Shown here: piece by piece, positions 1 to 9,710 of the stretch
Position numbering within the stretch: position 1 is the stretch's first letter
How the letters are laid out: each line of letters starts with the position of its first letter
DNA from: Algoriphagus terrigena DSM 22685
Lineage (GTDB): Bacteria; Bacteroidota; Bacteroidia; Cytophagales; Cyclobacteriaceae
DNA length: 64,000 bases
Direction of reading: 5' to 3'
Assembly: GCF_000429445.1 (NCBI RefSeq)
Contig: NZ_AUBW01000006.1
Coordinates: 124,001 to 188,000 of the forward strand
Notes under the pieces: model-generated
What the model was told of the DNA's origin: nothing
The model's database searches: none
What the model saw: the letters and a program-made list of their open reading frames with translations, nothing else
Translations under genes and position numbers: made by a program

Positions 1-2219
1 ACGGATGGAACAACGGCATCTACAAAGATCCCGCGCTAAAGCGTACTAATCCTAAGCTTTTTGACTCAAACGGCCAGCCCTTGTATGATACCGACTGGCA
101 GGACGAATCCTTCCAGCCCGCATTCACACAAAGCCATCAACTGAATTTCACTTCCGGTAATGTGGATGATAATTTTGGCGTCTACCTGGGCTACCGTGAT
201 GAGGATGGACTCATGGCCAATTCTTGGTTGAAAAGATATTCGACGAGATTTGTATTTGACAGCAAAATAAAAGATTGGATAAAAGTCGGCGGCGTATTAA
301 GCTACAATGACCAAAAGGAGAGCCAAATCGACCCCTTGGGCAATGGCGGCATCATAGCGATGCGTCAGGTATTGGAAGCATTGCCTATCATACCGATTAA
401 GTATCCGGACGGCACTTGGGCAGGAAATGCTGACTACCCTGGAATGGAAGGCGGTGACAACCCTATCCAAGTATCAGAGGAAAGAATATACCTGGTGAAC
501 ACCCAGACTGTCTTGGGAAATGTCTATGCTAACCTGTATCTGGCAAAAGGACTTGAGCTCAGATCGAATCTTTCGGTAAACATCGTAAACCAACGGGTTG
601 ACTACTACGGCGGCCGAGACCTGGATTACATTTCCAAAAACCAAGGTGGTGACGCCTCGGTTTTCAATGACAGACTGAATTCTTGGCAATTTGAAAATTA
701 CCTGACCTATATAAGAGAGTTTAACGACAACCATGCAATCAACGCAATGGCCGGGATCGCTTGGCAACACGTGGACAGATTCAATTCTACTGCAAGAGCT
801 CAGGGCTTCCAAGATGATTATTTCACCTTTAACAATCTTGGAGCTGGCGCGGTCGCCGTTCAGCCGAGCTCCGGCAGTGTGGCGTATGGATTGAACTCTT
901 ATTTCTCACGAATCAACTACACGTTCCGCGACAAGTACCTGTTCACACTTACGGGCAGGGTAGACGGCTCTTCAAAATTCGGTGAATCAAACCAATATGC
1001 ATTTTTCCCTTCTGCAGCATTTGCATGGAGAGCCTCCGACGAGGGCTTTTTGAGCTCGAGTCGTCTCATCTCAAACTTGAAACTAAGAGCAAGTGTCGGA
1101 CAGACCGGAAACTCCGAAGTGACGGCCTATCAAGCGTTGGCAGGAATGGGAAATTATTCTGTGATCTTCAATGATCAGCGGCAGATAGGCATCGGTGTCA
1201 GCCGCCTTGCAAATCCTGACCTGAAGTGGGAAGTGACGTCTCAGATAGATTTCGGTGCTGAAATTGGGTTCCTTCAAAACCGATTGATGTTTGAAATCGA
1301 TCTCTATCGGAAGATCACTGACGACATGCTTTTGAGCGCGCCAGTGCCTTCCAGCAGTGGCTACACGGTAGTAAGTAAAAACGTGGGAAGCATGGAAAAC
1401 AAAGGGGTTGAGTTTGGTTTCAATACGGTTAACGTCGAAAAGAACAACTTCAGCTGGTCTACCACTTTCAACCTGTCCATCAACAAAAACAAGGTGAGAG
1501 AATTGACCGGAGGCTCGGATATCTTCTTGGGCCAAACCGTGGTAAGAGAAGGTGAACCGGTGGGATCATTCTTCGGGTATGTTCATGAGGGCACCTGGGG
1601 CTCCGACGAAGAATCAGTCGCAGCGTCGTTTAATAAGAAACCCGGCGACATCAAATACAAAGACGTCACCGGAGACGGAGTCATCAATACGGCAGATCGA
1701 GTGATTATAGGCAAGGGCATCCCTGATGGGTTTGGCACATTTGCCAATACATTTAGATTGAAGAGCTTTGAACTGTTGGTGGATATTCAGTTCGCTTACG
1801 GCAACGATGTGTCGTTGTCAAGCAAGCACTCTGCAGAAGACCGAACCGGAATCGCAAATAGTTTTAAGACCGTATTGAACGGCTGGACTCCGGAAAATCA
1901 AGACACTTATTACGCCCAAATCCGTCCCCTTACTGCCGGATATAACACATTCCTTGACTCAAGACGTGTCGAAGATGGCTCTTTTATACGAGGGAGAAAC
2001 ATCATGCTTTCCTACAATTTCAGCCAGCAGACACTAGACAAACTCAAGGTAGGAAGTATGAGAACGTTCTTCTCGGTTCAGAACTTCTTCTTGACGACAG
2101 ATTATTCCGGCTATGATCCGGAAGTCTCCACCTCGGGGGCAGCATTTGATCAGGGCGTTGATCTTTATGCCTATCCAAAACCAAGGGTATTCATGTTAGG
2201 TGTGAGTATTAGTCTATAA
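1..2219 (+). CDS. SusC/RagA-type TonB-dependent outer membrane transporter, 5' end outside window
   Basis: The reading frame is open from base 3, so the gene begins upstream of the window and about 738 C-terminal residues are visible of a family that is usually near 1000. The visible part is the TonB-dependent beta-barrel: many alternating aromatic strands, a DVTGDG calcium-loop-like segment in the last third, and a C-terminus ending in a hydrophobic strand (MLGVSISL), as in SusC proteins. It should import oligosaccharides or another large substrate across the outer membrane with energy from TonB. The SusD partner starts 17 bases after the stop, so they form one operon. The substrate cannot be read from this part. 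Confidence 0.95.
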   Translation, partial: GWNNGIYKDPALKRTNPKLFDSNGQPLYDTDWQDESFQPAFTQSHQLNFTSGNVDDNFGVYLGYRDEDGLMANSWLKRYSTRFVFDSKIKDWIKVGGVLSYNDQKESQIDPLGNGGIIAMRQVLEALPIIPIKYPDGTWAGNADYPGMEGGDNPIQVSEERIYLVNTQTVLGNVYANLYLAKGLELRSNLSVNIVNQRVDYYGGRDLDYISKNQGGDASVFNDRLNSWQFENYLTYIREFNDNHAINAMAGIAWQHVDRFNSTARAQGFQDDYFTFNNLGAGAVAVQPSSGSVAYGLNSYFSRINYTFRDKYLFTLTGRVDGSSKFGESNQYAFFPSAAFAWRASDEGFLSSSRLISNLKLRASVGQTGNSEVTAYQALAGMGNYSVIFNDQRQIGIGVSRLANPDLKWEVTSQIDFGAEIGFLQNRLMFEIDLYRKITDDMLLSAPVPSSSGYTVVSKNVGSMENKGVEFGFNTVNVEKNNFSWSTTFNLSINKNKVRELTGGSDIFLGQTVVREGEPVGSFFGYVHEGTWGSDEESVAASFNKKPGDIKYKDVTGDGVINTADRVIIGKGIPDGFGTFANTFRLKSFELLVDIQFAYGNDVSLSSKHSAEDRTGIANSFKTVLNGWTPENQDTYYAQIRPLTAGYNTFLDSRRVEDGSFIRGRNIMLSYNFSQQTLDKLKVGSMRTFFSVQNFFLTTDYSGYDPEVSTSGAAFDQGVDLYAYPKPRVFMLGVSISL

Positions 2220-2235
2220 TTAAAATCCCCAGAAA

Positions 2236-3738
2236 ATGAAAACAACTAAATCCTATATAAGAAAATTCGTCTTCCTGTCCTCGTTGATAGGAGTCACATC
2301 CTGCGCGGATTTCCTGGATGAATCGGACAAATCGAATTTTACCCTTGACAACTACTTCACCAAGCCGGAGCATGCCACCAGCGCGGTAAACTCGATCTAT
2401 CAGAGTTTACAACCCATCATGTCCAGCGGCTTCGGCGGTGGCCCTTGGATGATGACTGAATTTGCGACAGGCCTTGCGGACACCGAACTGGGCCAGGCGC
2501 AAAACAGCCTTTTGATCATGAACCTCGACAACAGCTCGGACAATGGCTACGGCCAAACCTATTGGACCAGCTTCTATCTCGGCATTGCCAACGCCAACGT
2601 CGCCATTGCCGAGATCCCGGATGTGCCCATGGACGAAACGGCAAAGAACAAGCTATTGGGCGAAGCGCGTTTTTTGAGAGCGTATTACTACTTCAATCTG
2701 GTCCAGATTTTTGGCAACATCCCATTAATTACCGACCCCATCGATCTGACCTCGGAAGACCTTTACCCCGAACAAGCAGCCCCGGCCGCAGTCTATGATC
2801 AGATCGTGGCCGATCTCCAAGAAGCTGAAAAATCCGGATTACCCTGGAGAGATGCCTCGGGCAGGGTGTCGATGGGGGCTGTCAAATCACTGCTTTCCTC
2901 AGTTTACCTGACAATGGCGGGATATCCACTCCAAAAAGGAAACGAGTACTACGGCCTGGCTGCCTCCAAGGCAAAGGAAGTAATTGATTCGAACACGTTT
3001 TCCTTGTTTGACACCTACTACAGTCTCCATAATCCAGCCATGAAAAACTTGGGCGAGAATATATTCATGACTCAGTATGTGGCCTATGTGCTCCCTTCCA
3101 GCTGGCAGGTATCGATCATCCCGTACAATAGAGGGATCTCCAACTACAGTGAGGAAACAGGCGGAATCTTTGCTCAGGAAGCGTTTGTAAAATCCTATGA
3201 ATCCGGAGACAAAAGAGCGGCGGAAAAAGAATTCTACTATACCAGCTATACACTCAGGGACGACCGCACAAAAAGCCTAGAACTGGGGGACTATTATCTC
3301 TTTAAGCATTTTGATGAAACAGCCCAAACCAATACCAGAAGCAGTTCTTTGAACTGGCCTATCCTGCGTTTTGCCGAAGTACTTCTCATCCACGCCGAAG
3401 CGTCCAACGAAGCAAATGGCCCGAATGCCGACGCCTATGCTTCGGTGAACAAAATCAGGGAAAGAGCGGCATTGGCTCCCCTGAGCGGACTGTCCCAGCA
3501 GGAGCTGCGGGAAGCAATCTGGAGAGAAAAATTTCATGAACTCTCTTATGAGAACAAAACCTGGTTTGACATGGTGAGGATTAGAAAGGGGTTTAACGTG
3601 ACCACTCGCCAGTTTGAGGATTACGTGGGACACAAATTTGTCTACGGCCCTACTGTCAGTGATCGAGAGCTGCTATTCCCGATCCCGACTGCAGAAGTCA
3701 GAAACAATCCCAAGCTGGTTCAAAACCCCGGCTACTAA
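2236..3738 (+). CDS. SusD/RagB family nutrient-binding outer membrane lipoprotein
   Basis: This 500-residue protein starts with a lipoprotein signal (lipobox ending at Cys23, VTSC-ADFLDES), the usual SusD beginning. Typical SusD signatures follow: a GEARFLRAYYYFNLVQ helix around residue 140, the NKIRERAAL segment near 410 and an IWREKFHELSYENKTWFDMVR segment near 430, with a C-terminus ending in NPGY. SusD proteins sit on the cell surface as a lid on their SusC partner, encoded immediately upstream, and bind the glycan before import. No glycoside hydrolase follows directly, so the ligand is unknown; the downstream SGNH/dehydrogenase lipoprotein is the only nearby clue. Confidence 0.95.
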   Translation: MKTTKSYIRKFVFLSSLIGVTSCADFLDESDKSNFTLDNYFTKPEHATSAVNSIYQSLQPIMSSGFGGGPWMMTEFATGLADTELGQAQNSLLIMNLDNSSDNGYGQTYWTSFYLGIANANVAIAEIPDVPMDETAKNKLLGEARFLRAYYYFNLVQIFGNIPLITDPIDLTSEDLYPEQAAPAAVYDQIVADLQEAEKSGLPWRDASGRVSMGAVKSLLSSVYLTMAGYPLQKGNEYYGLAASKAKEVIDSNTFSLFDTYYSLHNPAMKNLGENIFMTQYVAYVLPSSWQVSIIPYNRGISNYSEETGGIFAQEAFVKSYESGDKRAAEKEFYYTSYTLRDDRTKSLELGDYYLFKHFDETAQTNTRSSSLNWPILRFAEVLLIHAEASNEANGPNADAYASVNKIRERAALAPLSGLSQQELREAIWREKFHELSYENKTWFDMVRIRKGFNVTTRQFEDYVGHKFVYGPTVSDRELLFPIPTAEVRNNPKLVQNPGY

Positions 3739-3832
3739 CGGAACACGAAAAAACGTCCTCCCTCCCTTCAACTATTTCAAAGGGACAGGCTGACAAAAGT
3801 TATCGTTCTGGCCTGACGGAAAACTATTCAAA

Positions 3833-3866
3833 AAGAGGGTTTTGTCTGAAATGACAAGACCCTCTT
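3833..3866 (+). terminator. Strong hairpin downstream of susD
   Basis: A 14-bp stem with one G-U type mismatch (AAGAGGGTTTTGTC against GACAAGACCCTCTT) and a 6-nt loop. There is no T-tract after it, so it may be an mRNA-stabilising or processing hairpin rather than an intrinsic terminator. Confidence 0.4.
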
Positions 3867-3945
3867 ACCCTTTGAAGGGAAAAGCCGGCTAAAGAAAGTT
3901 GAGGACCCCTTACGGCGGCGCAAAAAAATCTCCTCCCGCGATTTC

Positions 3946-3979
3946 AAAAAAGGCCTTGACATACAACAGCCTTTTTTTT
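3946..3979 (+). terminator. Probable rho-independent terminator
   Basis: A 9-bp stem AAAAAAGGC/GCCTTTTTT with a 14-nt loop, continuing into a run of eight T. It lies between susD and the next gene on the same strand and would separate the two transcripts. Confidence 0.5.
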
Positions 3980-4062
3980 CTATAAAAAAAGACATAACAT
4001 CATCGTCGGAAACCAGGAAAACTTTTTGGCACTAAAATCAAAAGTAACAATCCAACAAACTC

Positions 4063-7000
4063 ATGTTTAAAAACCCCATCAAGAACCTACTAGTCCCTAT
4101 TTTGCTGGGACTTCTTATTTTTCAATGTACTCCCAAAAAAACCCTTGAACTCCGGAAAAACTCCCGCATCACACTGGTCGGAAACAACCTAGGCTCCCGC
4201 ATGATGGAGTATGGGCTTTTCGAAACGGAGATGCACCTCCGGTATCCGGACAGTACCCTGTATATAAGGAATCTCAGCGATCCGGGCGACACTCCCGGAT
4301 TCCGTCCCCGATCTGGCACCAATGACCCCTGGGCTTTTCCGGGAGCCGAAGATTTTCAGGTGGAATACGCCACTCCATCCGGCAGCGAAGGACATCTGGA
4401 AAAACCTGATCAGTGGCTTACCCGGCTTCAGGCTGACATCGTGATCGGATTCTTTGGCTTCAATGAGTCTTTTGAAGGAAAAGACAGACTGGAAAACTTC
4501 AAAGCAGAACTGGAAGCCTGGATCCTCCACTCCAAGGCGCAGAAATACAATGGCAAGTCCGCGCCTCAACTCGCGCTGGTTTCTCCGATAAGTTTCGAAG
4601 ACATCAGCGAGATCGTGGATGTGCCTAACGGAAAAGCAGAAAACGAGAATCTCGAGCTATACACCGAAGCCATGCATGAGCTTGCCGTGAAGCATGAGCT
4701 CGTCTTCGTCGACGCCTTTACTGCGAGCAGAAAATGGTATGCAGACTCCAGCGAGCCGTTGACGATCGACGGCACACAACTGAACGAAAAGGGTTACGAA
4801 AAACTGTCAGAGCTTCTTGCAGACGAGCTTTTTGGCGAGGCAGATCGCAAAGCCAGCGCAAACCGGGACCTCATCCATCAGGCAGTCATGGAGAAAAACT
4901 GGATGTGGATCAACGACTACAAAATCCCCAACGGCGTCCATGTCTTTGGCCGTCGTTACGATCCGTTTGGCCCGGACAATTATCCTTTTGAACTGGAGAA
5001 AATCCGCCAAATGACTGCCATCCGCGACACCGCCATCTGGGAGTCTACGTCCGGCAAAGTGAAAGATCTCGCCGCCGCCGATGCCAAAACCATCGTACTT
5101 CCGGAAGTGGAAACCAACTACAATCCCGAAGCAAACGGCAGCTTGGAGTATAAGTACGGAGAACAAGCTTTGAAGACCATCAAAGTTCCCGAAGGCTACA
5201 AGATCGAACTATTCGCTTCCGAAGACGAGTTTAAAGACCTGGCCAATCCGGTGCAGCTTTCCTTTGACAACAAAGGCCGACTTTGGGTTGCCACCATGCC
5301 AAGCTATCCGCACTACAAGCCCGGAGACAAACGTCCCGAGGACAAGCTGATCATCCTCGAAGACACCGATGGAGACGGCAAGGCTGACAAGCAGACCACC
5401 TTCGCAGACAATCTGCACATCCCCGTAGGATTCGAAATCGCTCCTGAGGGCGTGTATGTCTCACAGGGAAACAACCTGGTATTGCTGATCGATGAAAACG
5501 GAGACGACAAAGCAGACCGCAAGGAAGTGCTACTGAGCGGCTTTGACGACCACGATACGCACCACGCCATCTCGGCCTTTACCACAGATGAATCCGGAGC
5601 CATCTACATGGCCGAGGGAGTATTTCTCCATACCAATGTGGAAACTTCCTACGGCCCGGTGAGAGCGACTAACGGCGGCTTTTATCGCTACGAGCCGAAG
5701 CGTCACAAACTTGAGCGAGTTAATCAGGTGAGTATTCCAAACCCTTGGGGGATCGCCTTTGACGACTGGGGGCAAAACTTCTACGCAGAGACTTCCGGCC
5801 CCAATGTCAACTGGATGCTCCCGGGTTCGACTTTGCCACGCTATGGCAACGGCAACTTCAAGGGTCCAAATCTGATCGAAAAAGACCATCTCGTGCGTCC
5901 TACTTCAGGTTTGGAGTTTATCACCAGCCGTCACTTCCCGGATGATGTCCAAGGCGACATGATCATCAACAATACCATCGGTTTTTTGGGAACCAAACAG
6001 CACCAAGTCATTGAAGACACTGTCGGCTTTGTCACCAAATGGAAACAAGACCTCATCGTTTCCACGGATCGCAACTTCCGCCCGGTGGATATGGAGATCG
6101 CTCCAGACGGTTCGCTTTATGTGGTGGATTGGCACAATATCCTAATCGGCCACATGCAGCACAACGCTCGCGACCCGCTGCGTGATCACGTGCACGGCCG
6201 AATCTATCGGGTGACCTATCCCTCAAGACCTTTGCTTACACCAGCGAAGATTGACGGTGCCAGCATTTCTGAATTGCTGGAAAATCTGAAACAGCCAGAG
6301 TATCGAACCCGCTACCGCACCCGCCGCGAGCTCCGTGGCCGGGACAAAGCGGAGGTCTTTGCTGCCGTGCAAAGCTGGACAAAATCTCTTGACAAGAACG
6401 ATCCAAACTACGAGCACAACCTGTTGGAAGGCCTCTGGGTGACTTGGGGGATCAACCAGGTGGATCAGGATCTGCTGAAGCAAGTCCTGGCAGCCAAAGA
6501 CTACCGTGCAAGAGCTGCCGCTACCCGGGTACTCCGCTACACGGGTCATCAGGTGAAAGATCAGGCCGAACTGCTCATGGCGGCGGTAAAAGATCTAAAC
6601 GGCCGGGTGAGAATGGAGGCGATCGCGGCTGCGTCTTGGTTGCCGCGGGAAGTAGGACTGCCGATCTTGGCAGAGGCTGAGAAACAACCAAAAGACAACA
6701 CCTGGATTCCGGGAACTCTGGAAACTGCCGTAGCCCACCTGAACGGACTTTCCGTCAGGGAGAAAAAAGAAGAAGACGTCAAATCCTCCCTGACGGGTTC
6801 TGAAAGAGAGCTGTTTGTCCTGGGCAAGGAGATTTACGCCAGAGAAGGATTCTGCTCCACCTGCCACCAGACTGACGGCGGCGGATTGAGTGCATCCGGC
6901 TTCCCTCCGCTTCGCGGCACACCTTGGGTGACTGGCAGTCCGGAGCGGCTGATCAAGATCGTCCTCAAGGGGATCATGGGCCCGATCAATGTATCGGGCA

Positions 7001-7215
7001 AAGACTACCCAGGACAGGTGCCGATGACGCCTTTCGAAGGGATGCTCGACGACAGCGAAGTGGCAGCAGTATTGACTTATGTCAGAAACTCCTTTGGCAA
7101 TCAGGCGTCACCGATTTCTCCTGAGCTCGTAAGACAGATTCGGGAAGAAGTCAAGGCCAAGGAAGGATTCTACAGCCCTGAGGAGCTTCTGAAAGTGCAT
7201 CCGATGGAGAAGTAG
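4063..7215 (+). CDS. PVC-type haem-domain dehydrogenase lipoprotein: SGNH-like domain, propeller dehydrogenase, HEAT repeats, cytochrome c
   Basis: This 1050-residue lipoprotein (lipobox Cys22, LLIFQC) has four parts. Residues ~30-260 are an SGNH-hydrolase-like fold; its block I reads GNN and its last block DGTQLN, so the catalytic His of the usual D-x-x-H is Gln, suggesting a non-catalytic domain. Residues ~350-730 resemble the membrane-bound dehydrogenase beta-propeller common in Planctomycetes and Bacteroidota (LEDTDGDGKADKQT, YVVDWHN). Residues ~760-900 look like HEAT repeats. Residues ~920-1030 form a cytochrome c domain with CSTCH haem motif and a downstream VPMTPF methionine ligand. 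It likely oxidises a sugar or polyol in the periplasm. It follows SusC/SusD and may act on the same substrate. Confidence 0.88.
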   Translation: MFKNPIKNLLVPILLGLLIFQCTPKKTLELRKNSRITLVGNNLGSRMMEYGLFETEMHLRYPDSTLYIRNLSDPGDTPGFRPRSGTNDPWAFPGAEDFQVEYATPSGSEGHLEKPDQWLTRLQADIVIGFFGFNESFEGKDRLENFKAELEAWILHSKAQKYNGKSAPQLALVSPISFEDISEIVDVPNGKAENENLELYTEAMHELAVKHELVFVDAFTASRKWYADSSEPLTIDGTQLNEKGYEKLSELLADELFGEADRKASANRDLIHQAVMEKNWMWINDYKIPNGVHVFGRRYDPFGPDNYPFELEKIRQMTAIRDTAIWESTSGKVKDLAAADAKTIVLPEVETNYNPEANGSLEYKYGEQALKTIKVPEGYKIELFASEDEFKDLANPVQLSFDNKGRLWVATMPSYPHYKPGDKRPEDKLIILEDTDGDGKADKQTTFADNLHIPVGFEIAPEGVYVSQGNNLVLLIDENGDDKADRKEVLLSGFDDHDTHHAISAFTTDESGAIYMAEGVFLHTNVETSYGPVRATNGGFYRYEPKRHKLERVNQVSIPNPWGIAFDDWGQNFYAETSGPNVNWMLPGSTLPRYGNGNFKGPNLIEKDHLVRPTSGLEFITSRHFPDDVQGDMIINNTIGFLGTKQHQVIEDTVGFVTKWKQDLIVSTDRNFRPVDMEIAPDGSLYVVDWHNILIGHMQHNARDPLRDHVHGRIYRVTYPSRPLLTPAKIDGASISELLENLKQPEYRTRYRTRRELRGRDKAEVFAAVQSWTKSLDKNDPNYEHNLLEGLWVTWGINQVDQDLLKQVLAAKDYRARAAATRVLRYTGHQVKDQAELLMAAVKDLNGRVRMEAIAAASWLPREVGLPILAEAEKQPKDNTWIPGTLETAVAHLNGLSVREKKEEDVKSSLTGSERELFVLGKEIYAREGFCSTCHQTDGGGLSASGFPPLRGTPWVTGSPERLIKIVLKGIMGPINVSGKDYPGQVPMTPFEGMLDDSEVAAVLTYVRNSFGNQASPISPELVRQIREEVKAKEGFYSPEELLKVHPMEK

Positions 7216-7286
7216 GGATGATGGATGCATGATGAGGGATGTTCTTTATTGTAAAAAGTTGAATAAGTAGTCCCATACTATCAAAT

Positions 7287-7329
7287 GAAAAAAAATCCCT
7301 CTAGTTAACCGCTAGGGGGATTTTTTTTT
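7287..7329. terminator. Bidirectional rho-independent terminator
   Basis: An inverted repeat ATCCCTCTAG / CTAGGGGGAT with a short TTAACCG loop, preceded by eight A and followed by nine T. It lies between two convergent genes and can serve both strands. Confidence 0.85.
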
Positions 7330-7381
7330 GAAAAGCACCCTTCAATTGGTGGATCTGAAAGGTTCAGAAGGTACAGAATGC

Positions 7382-8425
7382 CTATTTCAATTTCTCAAAA
7401 ACCTCCCCTTCAGCCTCCACCTTATATCCAGTGATGGCTCCGTCTGTTCCCCGTTGGAAGTAGATCGGCTCTCCTCCTTCCACGTCGGTGAACACGTCCC
7501 CATACTCATGAAATATCGGATAGTTTACGCCGCGGATCTTGGCATAGAGCGTCTGGTCAGTAGGGTTCAAAGTCAATTCAAAGACACCGTCTCCCTTATG
7601 CGAGTAGCTTCCGACGAAGCCGGCCAGTTCCGGACCGGAGAAAGCGACGTCGTAAGGGTTGTCGCCTGAAAGTACCAAGCCATCGCCCGGCACCCAATTA
7701 TCATACTCCATGTAAAAAGCCGTCCTTCTCGCCGCATTCAATCCCTGGAATTTGGCTACTAGATGCAGCGCTCCATCGATCCCGGCTGAGATTCCGGCGG
7801 TGGTGATCACCTTCCCATTGTCGACAAAACGAACCTCACGAAGCACCTCTATTTGAGGATAATTTTGTTCCAAGCTGTTCAGCGAATTGTGAAAAGTAGT
7901 GGCTTTCATCCCATCCAAGATCCCCGCTTCGGCTAGCATAAAAGCACCTGTACAGACCGAAAAGTGGTATTTCACCTCAGTTTGGCCTTTAATCCAATCG
8001 ATCACAGCAGAGTCCTGGTATGCCCGGCCAGCATTTCCCCCAAAAAACGCCAGGATGTCGGCCTTTGGCGCATCGTCGATTGAATAGTCCGGGATGACTT
8101 TCAACACACCTTGGGATTTGATCGGATCTTTGGTCTTCGAGACAGTGAAGACCTCATATCCTGCATAGGAAAACACCTCCATCGGTCCGGCAAAATCCAA
8201 GACTTCTACCCCATCCTGAAGGTAGAAGGCAATCTTTTTGATCTGGTTCTTTTTCACCAAAATCATATTGCAATGGGGACAGGTGCCCGGTTTGTCAAAA
8301 ACCAAAGCATCACAGGCACTGCCGCACGGAGGGCAGACATAGGCCGGACTGTCACCTGTACTTTGCCCCAAAAGAGAAGTCTGAATCATAGTCCCCATAA
8401 GTATCCAAAAGCAAAGCCGTACCAT
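7382..8425 (-). CDS. DJ-1/PfpI family protein with N-terminal heavy-metal-binding zinc motif, secreted
   Basis: The protein (347 residues) begins with a signal peptide, then a small Cys-rich module (CPPCGSACD...CPHC) like the heavy-metal-binding domain found at the front of metal-transport proteins. A DJ-1/PfpI domain follows at ~70-250 with the nucleophile elbow FSVCTGAFMLAEAG. The C-terminal ~90 residues look like a small beta domain (FVGSYSHKGDGVFELTLNP). The role is unknown; DJ-1 relatives include isonitrile hydratases, glyoxalases and proteases. A GlxA-type regulator with the same DJ-1 fold is the next gene upstream on the same strand, so the pair probably senses or handles the same compound. 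Confidence 0.85.
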   Translation of the reverse strand: MVRLCFWILMGTMIQTSLLGQSTGDSPAYVCPPCGSACDALVFDKPGTCPHCNMILVKKNQIKKIAFYLQDGVEVLDFAGPMEVFSYAGYEVFTVSKTKDPIKSQGVLKVIPDYSIDDAPKADILAFFGGNAGRAYQDSAVIDWIKGQTEVKYHFSVCTGAFMLAEAGILDGMKATTFHNSLNSLEQNYPQIEVLREVRFVDNGKVITTAGISAGIDGALHLVAKFQGLNAARRTAFYMEYDNWVPGDGLVLSGDNPYDVAFSGPELAGFVGSYSHKGDGVFELTLNPTDQTLYAKIRGVNYPIFHEYGDVFTDVEGGEPIYFQRGTDGAITGYKVEAEGEVFEKLK

Positions 8426-8490
8426 ATCCTGATTTTTTTCCCAAAACTAGAATCAACAAGCTTGGGATAAAAGGACAAGCGTACGCAGGA

Positions 8491-9462
8491 TCAGGACAAG
8501 TTTGGGGGAACAAGGTCCCGGTATTTTCGGAGTAGGGACCGAAGCTGATTGGCGCTTTTCAATCCGCAACTCAGCGCGGTGACTTCTACCTTTTCCCCAC
8601 TGTCCAAAAGTTGCAGGGCCTTTTCGAAACGAAGTTTATCCCGGTATTCTCCCAAAGTGATTCCCACCGTTTTCTTGAAAAGCCGGCTGAGATTTCGCGG
8701 GCTCATATTTACTTTCTCGGCCAGATCCTCCAAAGAAAGCTGCTGATCCAGATGACTTGCCATCAAGTCCTGGACTTGGTGGACACGGTTTTCCAGGTGA
8801 TTCCGAAACTGGAGAAAGACGCTCAGTTGCGGGTCATTTGGCATTCGGCGTAGAAAGACCACCATCTCCTTAGCTACCTTGAACGCAAACAATGACCCAA
8901 AAACCTCCTCCAAAAGAAACAGCGAGAGATCAATCCCCGAGGCCACTCCGGCGCTGGAGTAGATGTTGCCGTCTTTGACAAAAAGCCGGTCAGCCATCAG
9001 CCGTACATTGGGGTGAAGCCGCTCGAAGACCTCGCGGTATTTCCAGTGAGTGGTGCAGGATTTCCCATCGAGCACTCCGGCATTAGCCAGGAGAAATGTC
9101 CCAGTACACACCGAGCAAACCTTGGCACCATTTCCGGCCTGAAGTCGTACCCAGTCCAAAAAAGGCTGAATGGTCTGGTAAAATCCCTCACGGAAATAGA
9201 CCTCAGACTCCAGTCCAGGGATGATCAACCAATCAGAAGACCCGAGCTCAAAGTCCCTGAAATCCAATAAGCTGCTTATGCCCAAACCCGGACTCGAACG
9301 CTCCTCCGAATTACCGTTGAGAGAGACGAAAAAGATCTCAATAGCCGGGTCAAGCACCTTGGCTTCGTAAAAGGCATGCGCCGGTCCGCAGAGATCCAAG
9401 AGATGGACTTTTGGGGGAACTGCGAAAAATACCCGGTATTTTTGGACTGGAGAGTCGTGCAT
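8491..9462 (-). CDS. GlxA/FtrA-type transcriptional regulator: DJ-1 domain plus AraC HTH
   Basis: The chosen start is the ATG at 9462, which gives a 323-residue protein beginning MHDSPVQKYRVFF; an earlier ATG at 9510 would add 16 poorly matching residues. Residues ~10-190 are a DJ-1/PfpI-like amidotransferase fold with CSVCTGTFLLANAG, and residues ~210-320 are an AraC-type double HTH (LSLEDLAEKVNMSPRNLSRLFKKTVG). Such proteins are transcription factors whose DJ-1 part senses a small molecule. Its neighbour at 7382-8425 is a secreted DJ-1 protein and a probable target or partner. Confidence 0.9.
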   Translation of the reverse strand: MHDSPVQKYRVFFAVPPKVHLLDLCGPAHAFYEAKVLDPAIEIFFVSLNGNSEERSSPGLGISSLLDFRDFELGSSDWLIIPGLESEVYFREGFYQTIQPFLDWVRLQAGNGAKVCSVCTGTFLLANAGVLDGKSCTTHWKYREVFERLHPNVRLMADRLFVKDGNIYSSAGVASGIDLSLFLLEEVFGSLFAFKVAKEMVVFLRRMPNDPQLSVFLQFRNHLENRVHQVQDLMASHLDQQLSLEDLAEKVNMSPRNLSRLFKKTVGITLGEYRDKLRFEKALQLLDSGEKVEVTALSCGLKSANQLRSLLRKYRDLVPPNLS

Positions 9463-9710
9463 GCTGTCGAAAATTCCGTGAAGTTTAATCGGAATTTGGG
9501 GATTGTCCAATTCCAGCTTTCCAAAACATACAGATCAGGACAGCTCATTTTCTAATTTTGTTAACCTTCGATTGTCCGTGTTTCCTTTCTTTGCATTCCA
9601 ACCCAATCATGCCTTCATGAAACATTCCAAATCCTTTCAATAATTTTTCAAAGGATCCCGTTGGAAGGGAAGTTTGAAGACTTTATCTCCTCATAAATCA
9701 AAAATCGTAA

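Larger units (their letters stand above)
3739..4062. other. Intergenic region with two hairpins
   Basis: No gene is seen here. The stretch holds two inverted repeats, given separately at 3833-3866 and 3946-3979, which probably end the SusC/SusD transcript. An A/T-rich leader precedes the next gene. Confidence 0.5.
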
